Position numbers and translations under genes: made by a program | The notes under the pieces: generated by a model | What the model was told of the DNA's origin: nothing | Database searches by the model: none | The model's input: only the letters and a program-made list of their open reading frames with translations | Shown here: positions 1-9,068 of the stretch, piece by piece | Position numbering within the stretch: position 1 is the stretch's first letter | Layout: each line of letters begins with the position of its first letter | Assembly: GCA_003427395.1 (NCBI GenBank) | Contig: BFEA01000715.1 | Span: 201,469 to 230,017 of the forward strand | Source: Chara braunii | Taxonomy: Eukaryota; Streptophyta; Charophyceae; Charales; Characeae | Direction: 5' to 3' | Length of the DNA stretch: 28,549 nt

Positions 1-81
1 GGACTACAACTCTCGGCGGCCACCTCTGCTATGGCGCATCAGGCCCTGCACACGACGGCGCGCATGGAATAGCGGGTACCA

Positions 82-93
82 GCTCTGATACCA
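82..93 (-). promoter_or_regulatory. Primer-binding-site-like 12-mer of a minus-strand LTR retroelement
   Basis: Read on the minus strand this is TGGTATCAGAGC, complementary to the 3' end of plant initiator tRNA-Met and identical to the PBS of the intact element at 13731. A given 12-mer is unlikely by chance in a window this size. If genuine, the 5' LTR would lie at higher coordinates and the internal region would run off the left edge. I see no CA-3' LTR terminus beside it, so this may be only a fragment. Confidence 0.4.
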
Positions 94-134
94 GTAAGAA
101 GGTTGGGGGGAGTCGTCGGGAAGATGCCATGTCC

Positions 135-138
<4 letters not shown>

Positions 139-165
<27 letters not shown>
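139..165. repeat. (GA)n microsatellite
   Basis: Uninterrupted GA dinucleotides, about 13 units. The surrounding 1-375 is G-rich, with no recognisable gene. Confidence 0.95.
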
Positions 166-166
<1 letters not shown>

Positions 167-375
167 CTCCGTCCACTGGACGAATAGAATCCACAGTGTC
201 AGTGGGGGAGGATGGTTGGGGCAGTGGGGGAATAGGTTCGACGTGGAGGAGGAGGACAGGCACAGCCTATGAGGGTAGGTGCAGAAGGCGGGAAATGTGG
301 GCGGGGAGGTGAGGGAAGGTGGGTGTGGTGGGCAGAGAAGGTGGGCTCAGTGGGTGGGGAAGTGGGCGCAGATGG

Positions 376-473
376 GCTACTCTACGCTCGGCACTACTAC
401 TTCGACTCTCTACGATCGGCGTACTCTACGCTACTACGCTCGACGCTACTCTACGCTGCTACGCTCAACTTTG

Positions 474-518
<45 letters not shown>
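376..518. repeat. Degenerate CTACGCT minisatellite running into (CT)n
   Basis: From 376 to 475 variants of CTACGCT / CTACTCTACGCT recur. They pass directly into an uninterrupted (CT)n tract at 476-518. Open frames across it are low-complexity translations, not genes. Confidence 0.85.
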
Positions 519-521
<3 letters not shown>

Positions 522-629
522 CTGTTTTTTTGGTCAATAGAAGGGGTGGGAAGGTGTGCACGACTGTCTTTTCTTTTGGCGGGCTCGATGCTCGACTTCG
601 CTCGATTTGGACTCTACTTGGACTTTGCT

Positions 630-662
630 CCACACACACGTGCACCCACATACACACCCACC

Positions 663-726
<64 letters not shown>
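630..726. repeat. (CA)n microsatellite with CCCA variants
   Basis: Imperfect CA and CCCA units from 630, becoming pure CA from 671 to 726. Confidence 0.95.
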
Positions 727-727
<1 letters not shown>

Positions 728-955
728 GTCCATGATCTGATTCGGGCACGTGCTGCTCGGTTTCGTCTTTGCCCTGTGTCTTCCGGGAAATGCTCCAAGA
801 TGCACGCCTAGCAATATGGATGCTGGAATGTTTCGTAGTGAACAGCAAATGCCAAGCAGATGGATATTGAATAGTTGATTCGTATGTTATACCCCTCATA
901 CTTTTGGCTTTCGTTTGCAAAATCTCTGTTTTCTTTGCTGGCAGAGGTGCAACAG

Positions 956-1129
956 GTAAGCTAGTTTGGTCATCAATCACGTTCACAATCGTCTGCTTAT
1001 TACATTGACTCTCCTTCTGTATCAATCCTTTGTTTCACCTGATTGTTTGTTTTTTTTTTTTTCCATAATTGAGTCCGACTCGTATTCGTATCCAATGATC
1101 TACTTCTGTTGGTTTGTTGTTGTTTGCAG
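956..1129 (+). other. Possible 5' UTR intron upstream of the MRS2 gene
   Basis: A strong plant-like donor (CAG|GTAAG at 955/956) is followed by T-rich sequence and an acceptor (TTGTTTGCAG|G ending at 1129), which would remove 174 bp. Other pyrimidine-AG acceptors occur at 1330, 1521 and 1589, so a longer 5' UTR intron is equally possible. The region 727-1638 holds no other convincing coding sequence. RNA evidence would be needed to choose between acceptors. Confidence 0.3.
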
Positions 1130-1638
1130 GTTGCCCTCAACTCTATTTACTCTCTTGACTGCCAAATTTTTCTGTGATGGTCTCCGGTCATTTGGCGAGA
1201 ACAAACACCATGGGCTGTGGCGAACACACTGGCCAGTTATCTCCTTTCTGATAAACGGTCAAGCCTGGCGGTTGGTGGGAACCGCGGTTGATTCGGTTCA
1301 TGTTAAGGGTCTGATTCTGTGTCCCCACAGAACACCACTACCTGGGCCTTCCAGAAGAAATGCGCTCATGTTTCACATGCAGGCGGCTATGTACGGTTTC
1401 TCCGTTTGCTGCTGGCTGGACCACGGGTACTTCACTGGAAACAGTGCCTTTCTCACTGGGGCGATTGACCCAAACAGGTGCTTTGGGGGTGTGTGTATTA
1501 AGTGCAACCTTTCCGCCTTCAGAGACCTGAATTACTGCTGCGGGGGGTTGGCGGTGACGGACACAATCAGAAAGACGGATCTGTTGCAGTGCACAGGGGG
1601 TGGCAGCCTCTGTGCCGAAAGTGGCGTTATCGTCGACG

Positions 1639-2913
1639 ATGAAGCCCTCACGGACAGCCGCGGGAGGATCGCAGATAGCGACTGCGGTGCTGAAACCCTC
1701 GGGCCCGGCACTTCCGGATACCGTAGCCTTGGCGAAGAAGAAGATGGGTGCCAGGAGTTGGATGGTGTTCGACATGAACGGGAACACGATGATGCTGGAG
1801 GCGGACAAGTATGCGATAATGCACAGGGTTGGCATTCATGCGCGAGATTTGCGCATTCTCGATCCAATGCTGTCGTATCCGTCAACCATCCTTGGACGTG
1901 AGCGGGCCATTGTTCTTAACTTGGAGCACATCAAGGCGATTGTCACTGCGGAGGAGATGCTCCTCCGCAACCCCATGGATGAGCATGTTATCCCAGTCGT
2001 TGCGGAGCTGCGCCGGCGTCTCCCGGTCAATGATGCAATGCATGCTGCCTATGCTGGTGCACATGGCTACGATCCCAGTCGACAGGATCATGACGGTCAC
2101 GAAGGCGCAACCAGCCCTTGGAAGAAGGTTCCGGGAACAGATGTTGTGGATGGCGATGTTGACATTCCACCCTTTGAGTTCCGAGCGTTGGAAGTGATCC
2201 TGGAGGCAGTGTGCAGTTTCTTGGATGCACGATCAACGGAACTGGAGAATCAGGCCATGCCGGCGCTCGACGAGCTAACGTCGAAGATCAGCAGTCTGAA
2301 TCTGGAGAGGGTAAGGAAGCTGAAAACGCTGATGACGAGACTGACAGCGCGGGTGCAGAAGGTCCGAGATGAACTGGAACAACTCCTGGATGACGATGAT
2401 GACATGGCGGAGTTATTCTTGACCCGAAAGATTCAGCCGGGGTCACCTGGTGCCTCCACAGGGTTGCACTGGGCGCCAACATCCCCAACCATAGGGTCGA
2501 GGCTGTCTATACGCGCTTCACGAGCTAGCACTGTGAGCATGATTAGCCATGACGACAACGACGTCGAGGAGCTGGAAATGATTCTGGAGGCGTATTTCAT
2601 GCAGATCGAGGGGACATGCAACAAGCTGAATGCATTGCGTGAGTACATCGACGACACCGAGGATTACATCAACATTCAGCTCGATAACCATCGAAATCAG
2701 CTCATTCAGATTGAGCTGATCATGAGCACAGCAACTTGTATTGTTTCCGTGTACAGTGTTGTTGCCGGAATCTTTGGGATGAACCTGCCAAACAAATGGA
2801 ATGAAGATCCAAATGCCTTCAACGTTGTGGTGATCACCACGGCGATTGTTTGCTTTATCATGTTTATTGTTATGCTTGGCTATTTCCGCTTCCGGCGCCT
2901 GATTGGGATGTAG
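1639..2913 (+). CDS. MRS2: MRS2/CorA-type magnesium transporter (plant MRS2/MGT family)
   Basis: A 424-residue protein matching plant MRS2/MGT Mg2+ channels over its whole length (family members are commonly about 380-460 residues). In order I see the N-terminal segment with RSW and ARDLR, the YPSTILGRE stretch, the PFEFRALE motif, the helical stretch LDELTSKIS and RVQKVRDELEQLLDDDDDM, the EYIDDTEDYINIQLD signature, TM1 (about 357-379), the obligatory GMN pore motif (residues 380-382, bases 2776-2784), an acidic/Asn loop, TM2 (about 396-415) and a basic tail. Known family role: pentameric Mg2+ influx channel of plasma, vacuolar or organellar membranes. The start is the first ATG after an in-frame stop at 1555. 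Codons between them are open, so a spliced N-terminal extension cannot be excluded. The gene is a single uninterrupted exon, unusual for land-plant MRS2 genes, which typically have many introns. No clear transit peptide. Confidence 0.93.
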   Translation: MKPSRTAAGGSQIATAVLKPSGPALPDTVALAKKKMGARSWMVFDMNGNTMMLEADKYAIMHRVGIHARDLRILDPMLSYPSTILGRERAIVLNLEHIKAIVTAEEMLLRNPMDEHVIPVVAELRRRLPVNDAMHAAYAGAHGYDPSRQDHDGHEGATSPWKKVPGTDVVDGDVDIPPFEFRALEVILEAVCSFLDARSTELENQAMPALDELTSKISSLNLERVRKLKTLMTRLTARVQKVRDELEQLLDDDDDMAELFLTRKIQPGSPGASTGLHWAPTSPTIGSRLSIRASRASTVSMISHDDNDVEELEMILEAYFMQIEGTCNKLNALREYIDDTEDYINIQLDNHRNQLIQIELIMSTATCIVSVYSVVAGIFGMNLPNKWNEDPNAFNVVVITTAIVCFIMFIVMLGYFRFRRLIGM

Positions 2914-2920
2914 TCGCGGC

Positions 2921-3030
2921 GCCTTTGAGAACGCTTCTACACCATGACGGCAATTGTTTGCATCATCTTGTTTGCGGTTGTGCTGGAATATTTCAGAATT
3001 TTCGGTTTCTGGCGTTTGATTTGGATGTAG
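2921..3030 (+). pseudogene. Diverged tandem copy of the MRS2 C-terminal coding segment (TM2 and tail)
   Basis: Immediately after the MRS2 stop the sequence resembles the last about 100 coding bases again. From 2944 the frame reads MTAIVCIILFAVVLEYFR and continues to a C-terminal WRLIWM and stop, paralleling TTAIVCFIMFIVMLGYFR and RRLIGM-stop in the gene. The copy carries small insertions but keeps an open frame, the hydrophobic TM2 pattern, the basic tail and a stop at the equivalent place. It could be an alternative last exon: a weak acceptor (CCTTTGAG|AAC) lies at 2929/2930 and joins in frame. Otherwise it is a relic of a partial tandem duplication. The duplication is visible; any use is inference. 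Confidence 0.6.
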
Positions 3031-4429
3031 TAGCAACTGCAACAAAGCTTCTACTGTCAGTTGCTTGTCAAGCTACTCCTGGTGCACTACAGAGCCTGAC
3101 ATCTGACCCGCGTCACGGACTGATATGACCACGTTTTTTTACCATTGTTGCACTGCCGGTTGCATGTTGAGGAGCTCAAAAGCTGCAGAGCAGCAAGGTC
3201 TCTTCAATGGCATCCTTTGGCAATGGGGTAGGTGGCATGCACCAGTGTTTTGCATGTTTTGGCTTGTAATCCGTCATCTGTGTGGTTGAGATGGGCCTAC
3301 TTCATAATTTACGCAGTCAGATTAGACTGATCTTGCACCCATTGTGTGAGCCGTGCTGTGGTTTGATTGTTGAGGAGTTGAAGTTGCGCAGCCCAGCTAG
3401 GTCCGTGGTCGTGATGGAGCCTGATTTGACCTATCTCAGCCATCTGGAAACTGTAATCAGAGTCGGGTTGCCGTTCAAATGTTGATGAGTTGAAGGTGCA
3501 GCGCAGCTAGGTGGTATCTGGTGTTGTGCTTATCGTGAACGGGTACGGCATGAGTTGGTCCTTTTGTGGCGATGATGGGCACCTGTCTCCGTAATATGAT
3601 GACAGTTGCAACTGCAATGGATGAAGCAAATGCTGCAGGATGTTTATTGCGTCCCTGGAGGTTTGGCGCAGTTCTCTCTTGGGCTGTTGCAGGACGATTT
3701 TGAATTCCTTTTCGAGGCATTTTCTGGAGGCTGCCATGTGTCCTGGCGGTTTAGGAGGATGAGACATTCGCAGCGTATTGGACACCTCCGCCGACTCCTC
3801 CCGATTGTGAGCTGAGTCTGCATCATGATTGTGACAGTCACAGTGAATCCGCTGTGCATGGGAAAATCCTTGAGGAGTTTTATGACGAAGGAATGGGCGC
3901 TTCCAGGACTGCGAGTTGACTGGTTTTGTTTTGGGTCATCTGCTTCATCCCTGTGTGAAATTTGTTTCCGTCTTACGTGTTGTGAGCCCCTGGACGATTG
4001 GCGTGCGCCTCTTATTGATCAGGTTTGCGCTAACAAACCTGCCGACGATTTGCAATTGTGCACAGCTGTTCTGTTTGCCGCTCATTGATGTGGATGCAAT
4101 GGGCCCACTTTCAATTTCCATTTTATGGGGCCTGATTTATGGGACCTACCTGCTGCTGATCTCCAATTGTGCATCTGCTTGTCCCATGCGCGTTTATCGG
4201 TGTGATTGCGCTGACTATGTGACCAGCCTGCCGGTGATCGCTAATTGTGCACTGATGTCCAGTTTCAATGGAGGATGGCATTGCCCGGCAACAAGCTGGA
4301 GGAGAGAGAGGGAACCTACCTGTCCCATATCTGTAGGTTTGTTTTTGTCCTTTCCTCCTTTTCCCCCGCCGTGACGCTCTTAACAAAACCCCAGAGCATT
4401 TAACACCAAACAAAAAGAGGGGAGAAAAA
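3031..4429. repeat. Non-coding stretch with degenerate short repeats
   Basis: No convincing gene. Repeated motifs recur loosely: TTGAGGAGYTSAA followed by GCAGC at about 3167, 3370 and 3482 (the last as TTGATGAG), and CCTGCYG-n-GAT-n-AATTGTGCA at about 4039, 4149 and 4229. GGAGCCTGATTTGACCTA (about 3415) resembles GGGGCCTGATTTATGGGACCTA (about 4129) and, faintly, the MRS2 3' end. I read this as an old tandem-repeat field, possibly derived from the gene's 3' end. Confidence 0.35.
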
Positions 4430-4449
4430 GGGGGGGGGGGGGGGGGGGG
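4430..4449. repeat. Poly(G) tract
   Basis: A run of 20 G. Homopolymers of this length are assembly-sensitive. Confidence 0.9.
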
Positions 4450-5653
4450 AAACACTCTGCAATACTACCACAAACTCCCTGTCTGTGGAAGTTTCGCCCT
4501 GGGCATGGCTGTCGGTTTTTTCGTTTCAGCTTTTTCAGGGTTTTCTCGCTATGCACGGCAGCAGATGTCTGTGTGTCGTCAACATCTCACATTTCATGTT
4601 TAGTGTGTCCTGTCATCTCAAGGTGATGAGATCCATCAGTTTTCTTGTGTTGGTTATTGGCACCATTATGATAGTCTCAAGAGTCAAGACTCACAACAGC
4701 GATGACGCAATCACTGGAGCTCGCATATTTGAGACACCAGATCCTTCACACGGTTTTCTCTGCCTTTTTTTTTTCGGTGGAGAGTTAGTGAAGTGTTTCG
4801 GAAGCATTTTGGTTGCTGTCACTGCTGTGGATATTGGTGGGTGAGGCGTTGGTGCGAACTTGGTGGCGGTGGCGACGATGATGGCGGCAGTGGCGATTTT
4901 TAGATAGGTCATTTGCGGCAATTGTGAGTTTCTTGTCCATGTAGATGCTGCAATGGCTGCAGTGTGGAGTGCAGATTCCGTCTGCATGGAAGTATCCAAA
5001 GAACGGTTGCGTCTCATAACTGTGAGTTGAAAGGTCTCGTGTTTGATCGTCAGAATCCCACTGTGTATTGCAGTCTCAGGGTCCTGTTGCTATATATTAT
5101 GCAACTTCATTTCATTTCTGTTAAACATCTCAAACGTCTTGTGTGCCCGTGGTCGAGATGGTGGTGGGTCTATGTGATTGGTAAGATCGATTTGTGCAGA
5201 CCTGCTCTGACGATGATCCGCAAGGACCGCAACCCAAACACGGAAAAGCGGAGGCGGTGGTTATCGCTCAACGGAAAGGCATGCCGAGTGTGACTTTTGC
5301 ATTAAAAAGGCTTTGTAACTTTGTGCATTGGTATTTTCTTCAGGGTGTGCACCCCCCCGCCTCCCTCCCCTCCCGTCCCCTTCTCCTTTGTTGGAAGATT
5401 CGCCTGTGTTGGTAGTTTGATGCGTTGGGGTTCTGTTATAGAAATGTCACTGGAGAATAGTGGTTAACCTGTCGGAAGAGTGTCATCGTCGGTCTTTGGT
5501 GGACAAATATAGTCCACGGACGTGGTGCCCCCACTTTTCTCTGTTTAGGTCCTTAGGAGCCCTTAACACCAGAGATGTGTGCTCGGGAAATCGATTTTCA
5601 GCTCTTTTAGCAGAGGGCGGTTGCAGGTTGGGCAAAAAAAAATATTTCGAAGG

Positions 5654-5655
<2 letters not shown>
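4450..5655. other. Unassigned region
   Basis: I see no recognisable gene. Open frames are short and lack motifs. There are T-rich stretches, a GGTGGCG/GATGATGGCGG-type short imperfect repeat near 4860-4895, and a C-rich run near 5345-5385. Confidence 0.5.

Positions 5656-5727
<72 letters not shown>
5656..5727. repeat. (CA)n microsatellite
   Basis: About 36 CA units with a single interruption near 5690. The tract ends exactly where the adapter sequence begins. Confidence 0.95.
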
Positions 5728-5729
<2 letters not shown>

Positions 5730-5765
5730 GTCTCTTATACACATCTAGATGTGTATAAGAGACAG
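5728..5765. other. Nextera mate-pair junction adapter (assembly contaminant)
   Basis: CTGTCTCTTATACACATCT at 5728-5746 is the 19-bp Tn5 mosaic end used in Nextera libraries. It is followed at once by its perfect reverse complement (5747-5765), giving the 38-bp circularisation junction of Nextera mate-pair libraries. Translated in one frame it yields the notorious artefact peptide SYTHLDVYKRQ. This is library-preparation DNA, not genome sequence. The flanks come from the two ends of a circularised fragment, so they may be kilobases apart or misordered. Confidence 0.98.
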
Positions 5766-5937
5766 GAGGAGGAGTTGATTTATATTTAGCCTAGGGAAAA
5801 TAGGAAGGAGGTAAGAGAGAAGATGAGGTAATCTGGAGTCACACAAGTGAAGGGATGTTCTCTTCAGTCAAGATGTGTTGGTGTGACACACACACTCTTA
5901 TGTTTTGTTAATGAAGGGATTCCTTTCTGCTTTCCAG

Positions 5938-5985
5938 ATTGAGATTGGCGGATCAATCGTTGTTGCTATGATGTATTGTTCCTGA
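5938..5985 (+). other. Possible short terminal exon
   Basis: A good acceptor (CTTTCTGCTTTCCAG ending at 5937, with a TTAATGA branch-like site about 25 bp upstream) precedes an open stretch reading IEIGGSIVVAMMYCS then stop. No donor partner can be identified, and the assembly break at 5728-5765 makes any upstream partner doubtful. Confidence 0.15.
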
Positions 5986-6022
5986 AGAGAGAGGGGGAGA
6001 GGGGGGGGGGGGGGGGGGGGGG
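5986..6022. repeat. GA/G-rich run ending in poly(G)
   Basis: GAGAGAGGGGGAGAG passes into an uninterrupted run of G at 6001-6022. 6023-6367 holds no recognisable gene. Confidence 0.9.
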
Positions 6023-6367
6023 TTGAAGCTCTTGCAGGAGCTCGGGTTAAATAGAAGCCGCAGTCATGTCTTGTTTCTTTAGTTGCTCATTTCGGTATGG
6101 GTGGTAGTTGAGGGTACGAAGTGGGGAAGTCGTGACAGATGGAATAAATGGCACACTGTGTGCCAACAGTGTGAGACGAGCGGTTGGAAAAGGAGTTGTG
6201 GAGTTGAAGAAAAGAAGATGGAAGCAACAGAGCAGATCATTCCTCAATCTTATACCAAAACGCCTAGAGTCTGAATCCTTGTTCGTTTCCTCCTTTCTCC
6301 TCGTCCACACCAGCCCCCTTCCCCTCCCCACTTCTCCTCCTCTTCCTCTATCATCTCAGAAGGCTCC

Positions 6368-7498
6368 CTTGTTAGCCAATTGTATCGACTAACAAACTGG
6401 GTTTTAGCTGTTTGTACCATCTGTTAACGGGCTAATAGCCAGCCGTTAGTCGGTCATTCCAGGTAACAAACTGGTCGTTGGCCGGTTGTGGCGCCAACTG
6501 CTAGCTAACACTGGTTAACAGGCAGCTTCTTAGGCTAACACTTGTTATCTGCTAGCTAACACTGGTTAACAGCCGCTTTGACAACCAGCTTCATAGGCAG
6601 TTACCTGGCTAACACTGGCTAACGGCCAGGTAAGAGACGGCTGACTGGCTAACAAACTGGCTGTTGGCCAGAGTAGTAGCTAAGAGCCAGCTACGACCGG
6701 CTAAGAGGCAGCTGACACGACCGGCTAACAGCCAGGTAACACCGGTTAACTTCCAGGTAACAGCTGGCTAACTGGCGGTTGGCAGGTAATATAGCTAACA
6801 GCCGGCTAACAGCCGGCCAACCCTGGCTAACAGCCAGGCAACAACCGGTCTAAAAGCCAGCTTCTTAGCCTGGTTTTAGCTGGCTGTTAGCCTGTTATAC
6901 TGGATGGTAAACCGGCTGTTAGCTCGCTGTCAGCTAGCTTTTAGATGGCTGTTAGCCTGCTGTTAGCCGGTTATGCTGGCTAAAAAGCAGGCTGTTAGCA
7001 GGTAGCAGCAGGTGTTTAACTGGCTGTTAGTTGGCTGTTGTGCTGGCTAAGAAACTGCCTGCTAGCAGCCTGTGAGCTGGCTGTTAGCCGGTTCTTAGCT
7101 GGCTGTTAGCTGGCTGTTAGCTGCCTGTTAGCTGCCTGTTAGCTGCCTGTTAGCTTGTTCTTAGCTGGCTGTTAGCCGGTTCTTAGCTGGCTGTCAGCCG
7201 GTTCTTAGCTGGCTGTTAGCCGGTTCTTAGCTGGCTGTTAGCCGGTTCTTAGCTGGCTGTTAGCTGGCGGTTAGCCGGTTCTTCGCTGGCTGTTAGCTGG
7301 CTGTTAGATGGCTGTTAGCTGGTTGTCCTGTCAAAGAAACTGGCTGTTAGCTGATTGTATTGGCTAACAAACTGGCTGTCAGCTGGTTGTACTGGCTTAG
7401 AAATCGGCTGGTCGCTGTTTGGACCGGGTTACGTGGCTGCTAGCCAGTTGTAACGGCTGACGAACTGACTGTTTGCTGGCTGTACGTCGCACTTAGCT
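6368..7498. repeat. CTGGCTGTTAGC minisatellite with internal strand switch
   Basis: Over about 1.1 kb, degenerate units of about 11-22 bp built from GCTGGCTGTTAGCC and GGTTCTTA recur. In the left part (to about 6860) the units are mostly in the opposite orientation (GGCTAACAGCCAGG). In the right part they read CTGGCTGTTAGCC, with a homogeneous 22-bp array GGTTCTTAGCTGGCTGTTAGCC at about 7085-7290. No reading frame is conserved. This is tandem-repeat DNA able to fold as a long imperfect hairpin. Confidence 0.85.
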
Positions 7499-7760
7499 TA
7501 ATTGTAGAAATGATTCTATAATATCTATATATGATAACCAGATCAAGTGTTCACAACTTCAAGTGCTGAAAGTTCACATTTGAAACCCTGTTCAAACCAT
7601 CAGTCCTCTGTGGGCTGAGATACATTGCTGCCAGTGCAAGTGGAGGCAGCTCGATGTTTGGTACTGGTCTGCCTGTATCTGGTCAGATGCGCTAATTATG
7701 CTCGGTATATGCGGTAATAATGTTTGTATCCGTGGAGGGTCTGCAGATGCCTCTCCCAAA

Positions 7761-7808
7761 CTGTTGGTTTATTTATAAAAAAAAAAAAAAAAAAAACCTG
7801 TTGGTTTA
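7761..7808. repeat. Poly(A) tract flanked by 11-bp direct repeats
   Basis: CTGTTGGTTTA at 7761-7771 and again at 7798-7808 bracket TTTAT, about 20 A and a final C. This is the footprint expected of a retrotransposed poly(A) tail with target-site duplication but almost no cargo, or of an assembly slip at a homopolymer. Confidence 0.55.
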
Positions 7809-7934
7809 AAATAGTAATGATTATTTTCTTTGTGATTAATGCCAGTGGCTTTTTTCTGCTTCCAATCATAAATATTGAATCCTTCTTTTCTATGGGAACG
7901 GTACATAGTGGGTACTGTTTGATTTTTGTTTTTA

Positions 7935-8178
7935 AATCTGTGAAATTTGAAATGTGGAAATTTGAAATTGGAAAATTCAAAATTTCGAATTTTGAAATTG
8001 GAAAATTTTGAAGTTGGAAATTTTGAAATTAGAAAATTAGAAAATTTGAAATTGGAAATTTGAAATGCATTACTATTTGAGACCTATGCAGTCACATCTC
8101 CTCCCCTCCGGAGTCCGGACTGATGTTCTTGAAATGCATGAAAATTTGAAAATTGGAAATTGGAAATTTGAAATGCTG
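7935..8178. repeat. AT-rich GAAATTGGAAA / GAAATTTGAAA short repeats
   Basis: GGAAATTTGAAATT-type 9-14 bp units recur at about 7940-8065 and again at 8145-8175, broken by a unique segment. No coding signal. Confidence 0.7.
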
Positions 8179-8187
8179 GTAGTTGAA

Positions 8188-8239
8188 CTGTTATCTAAAG
8201 CTCAAAAAAAAAAAAAAAAAACACTGTTACCTAAAGCTC
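8188..8239. repeat. Second poly(A) tract flanked by 16-bp direct repeats
   Basis: CTGTTATCTAAAGCTC (8188-8203) and CTGTTACCTAAAGCTC (8224-8239) differ at one base and bracket about 18 A plus CAC. It has the same design as the tract 430 bp upstream. Confidence 0.55.
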
Positions 8240-8955
8240 TGCGCCATTAGCACAACGCTTTGTCTTGTTCTTGAAGAGACGCAACATTTTAACGTATGTT
8301 ATTGATGAAATTTATTCAATGCAATCAAATGAAATGTTTTCTTAATCCTAATTTTTATGTTAGATTTATAGGCTACCAGAGTAGCCTGGGGTAAGTTGCC
8401 TGGGTGGACAGAAAAATAAAAATAAAAATACAAAAATAAAAAAAATTAGGCAAGGAATATGAGCGAGGGCGATAGACAGAAATCCAAATTGCAAAATCAC
8501 GCTGTAGTCCAGATAGTCATGTACCAAGCAAAAGAGCGCAATGCACCAAGATACCATCCAAATAAGAGCAAAACAATGAACTCAAATGTCAATGTTGACC
8601 CTCTCTGGCCACACCAACATAGTATCCAAGGCCGCTCATCCAGATCGGCGCTCAGCGGCCAGCCTACCCTACTCAGTCTATCTACCTAGACTACATTTAT
8701 GCAACAGGATCACGTCAAAGTTGAAGACCAATGTACGTGACGTTGTCGCCAATGCAGGCTGCGAGCATATACTAGGTACGGCTCTGTCCTCTCCTTATCA
8801 CCCCCTGTCTCCCCACAGCATGCTCGTCCTACCCAAGGACAACCATTGCCATCACCTGCCCGCGCCCCAGCAGCCCAGCTATGGCCGCCGTTTGCCCGCT
8901 GTCACCGCAGCACTCTCTCACCTCTCATCGCACGTGCAAAGCATCCAGCCTGCCT
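8240..8955. other. Unassigned region
   Basis: Contains an A-rich AAATA run (8411-8450) and open frames without recognisable motifs, the longest on the plus strand at 8586-8960. I cannot assign a product. Confidence 0.4.
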
Positions 8956-9068
8956 GCTAACGTCTTCCCCCGAACATAACGCACCCTGAAAATGAATGTA
9001 GACAAGCTATATTTCCGGCCAGATACAGCCAAAATAAGGATGCGTTGTGTTCGGGGGAAGACGGTAGC
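8956..9068. mobile_element. Short hairpin element with about 31-bp terminal inverted repeats (MITE-like)
   Basis: GCTAACGTCTTCCCCCGAAC at 8956-8975 begins an arm continuing to about 8987. The reverse complement of 9037-9068 matches it over about 31 bp with about four mismatches. The 50-bp interior is weakly symmetric and non-coding. No clear target-site duplication is visible. The form suits a miniature inverted-repeat element or a fixed hairpin. Confidence 0.5.

Noticed and set aside
966-1901. 311-codon plus-strand ORF overlapping the start of MRS2
   Set aside because: It runs in a different frame, includes the candidate intron and poly(T), and has no family motif; MRS2 is the genuine frame.
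5460-5789. 109-codon ORF ending near the adapter
   Set aside because: Its C-terminal third is (CA)n plus the adapter translation; not a natural gene.
6368-7498. Telomere-like or CRISPR-like repeat array
   Set aside because: Units are degenerate GTTAGC/CTGGCTG rather than TTTAGGG, with no unique spacers of constant length, no cas genes and a eukaryotic context.
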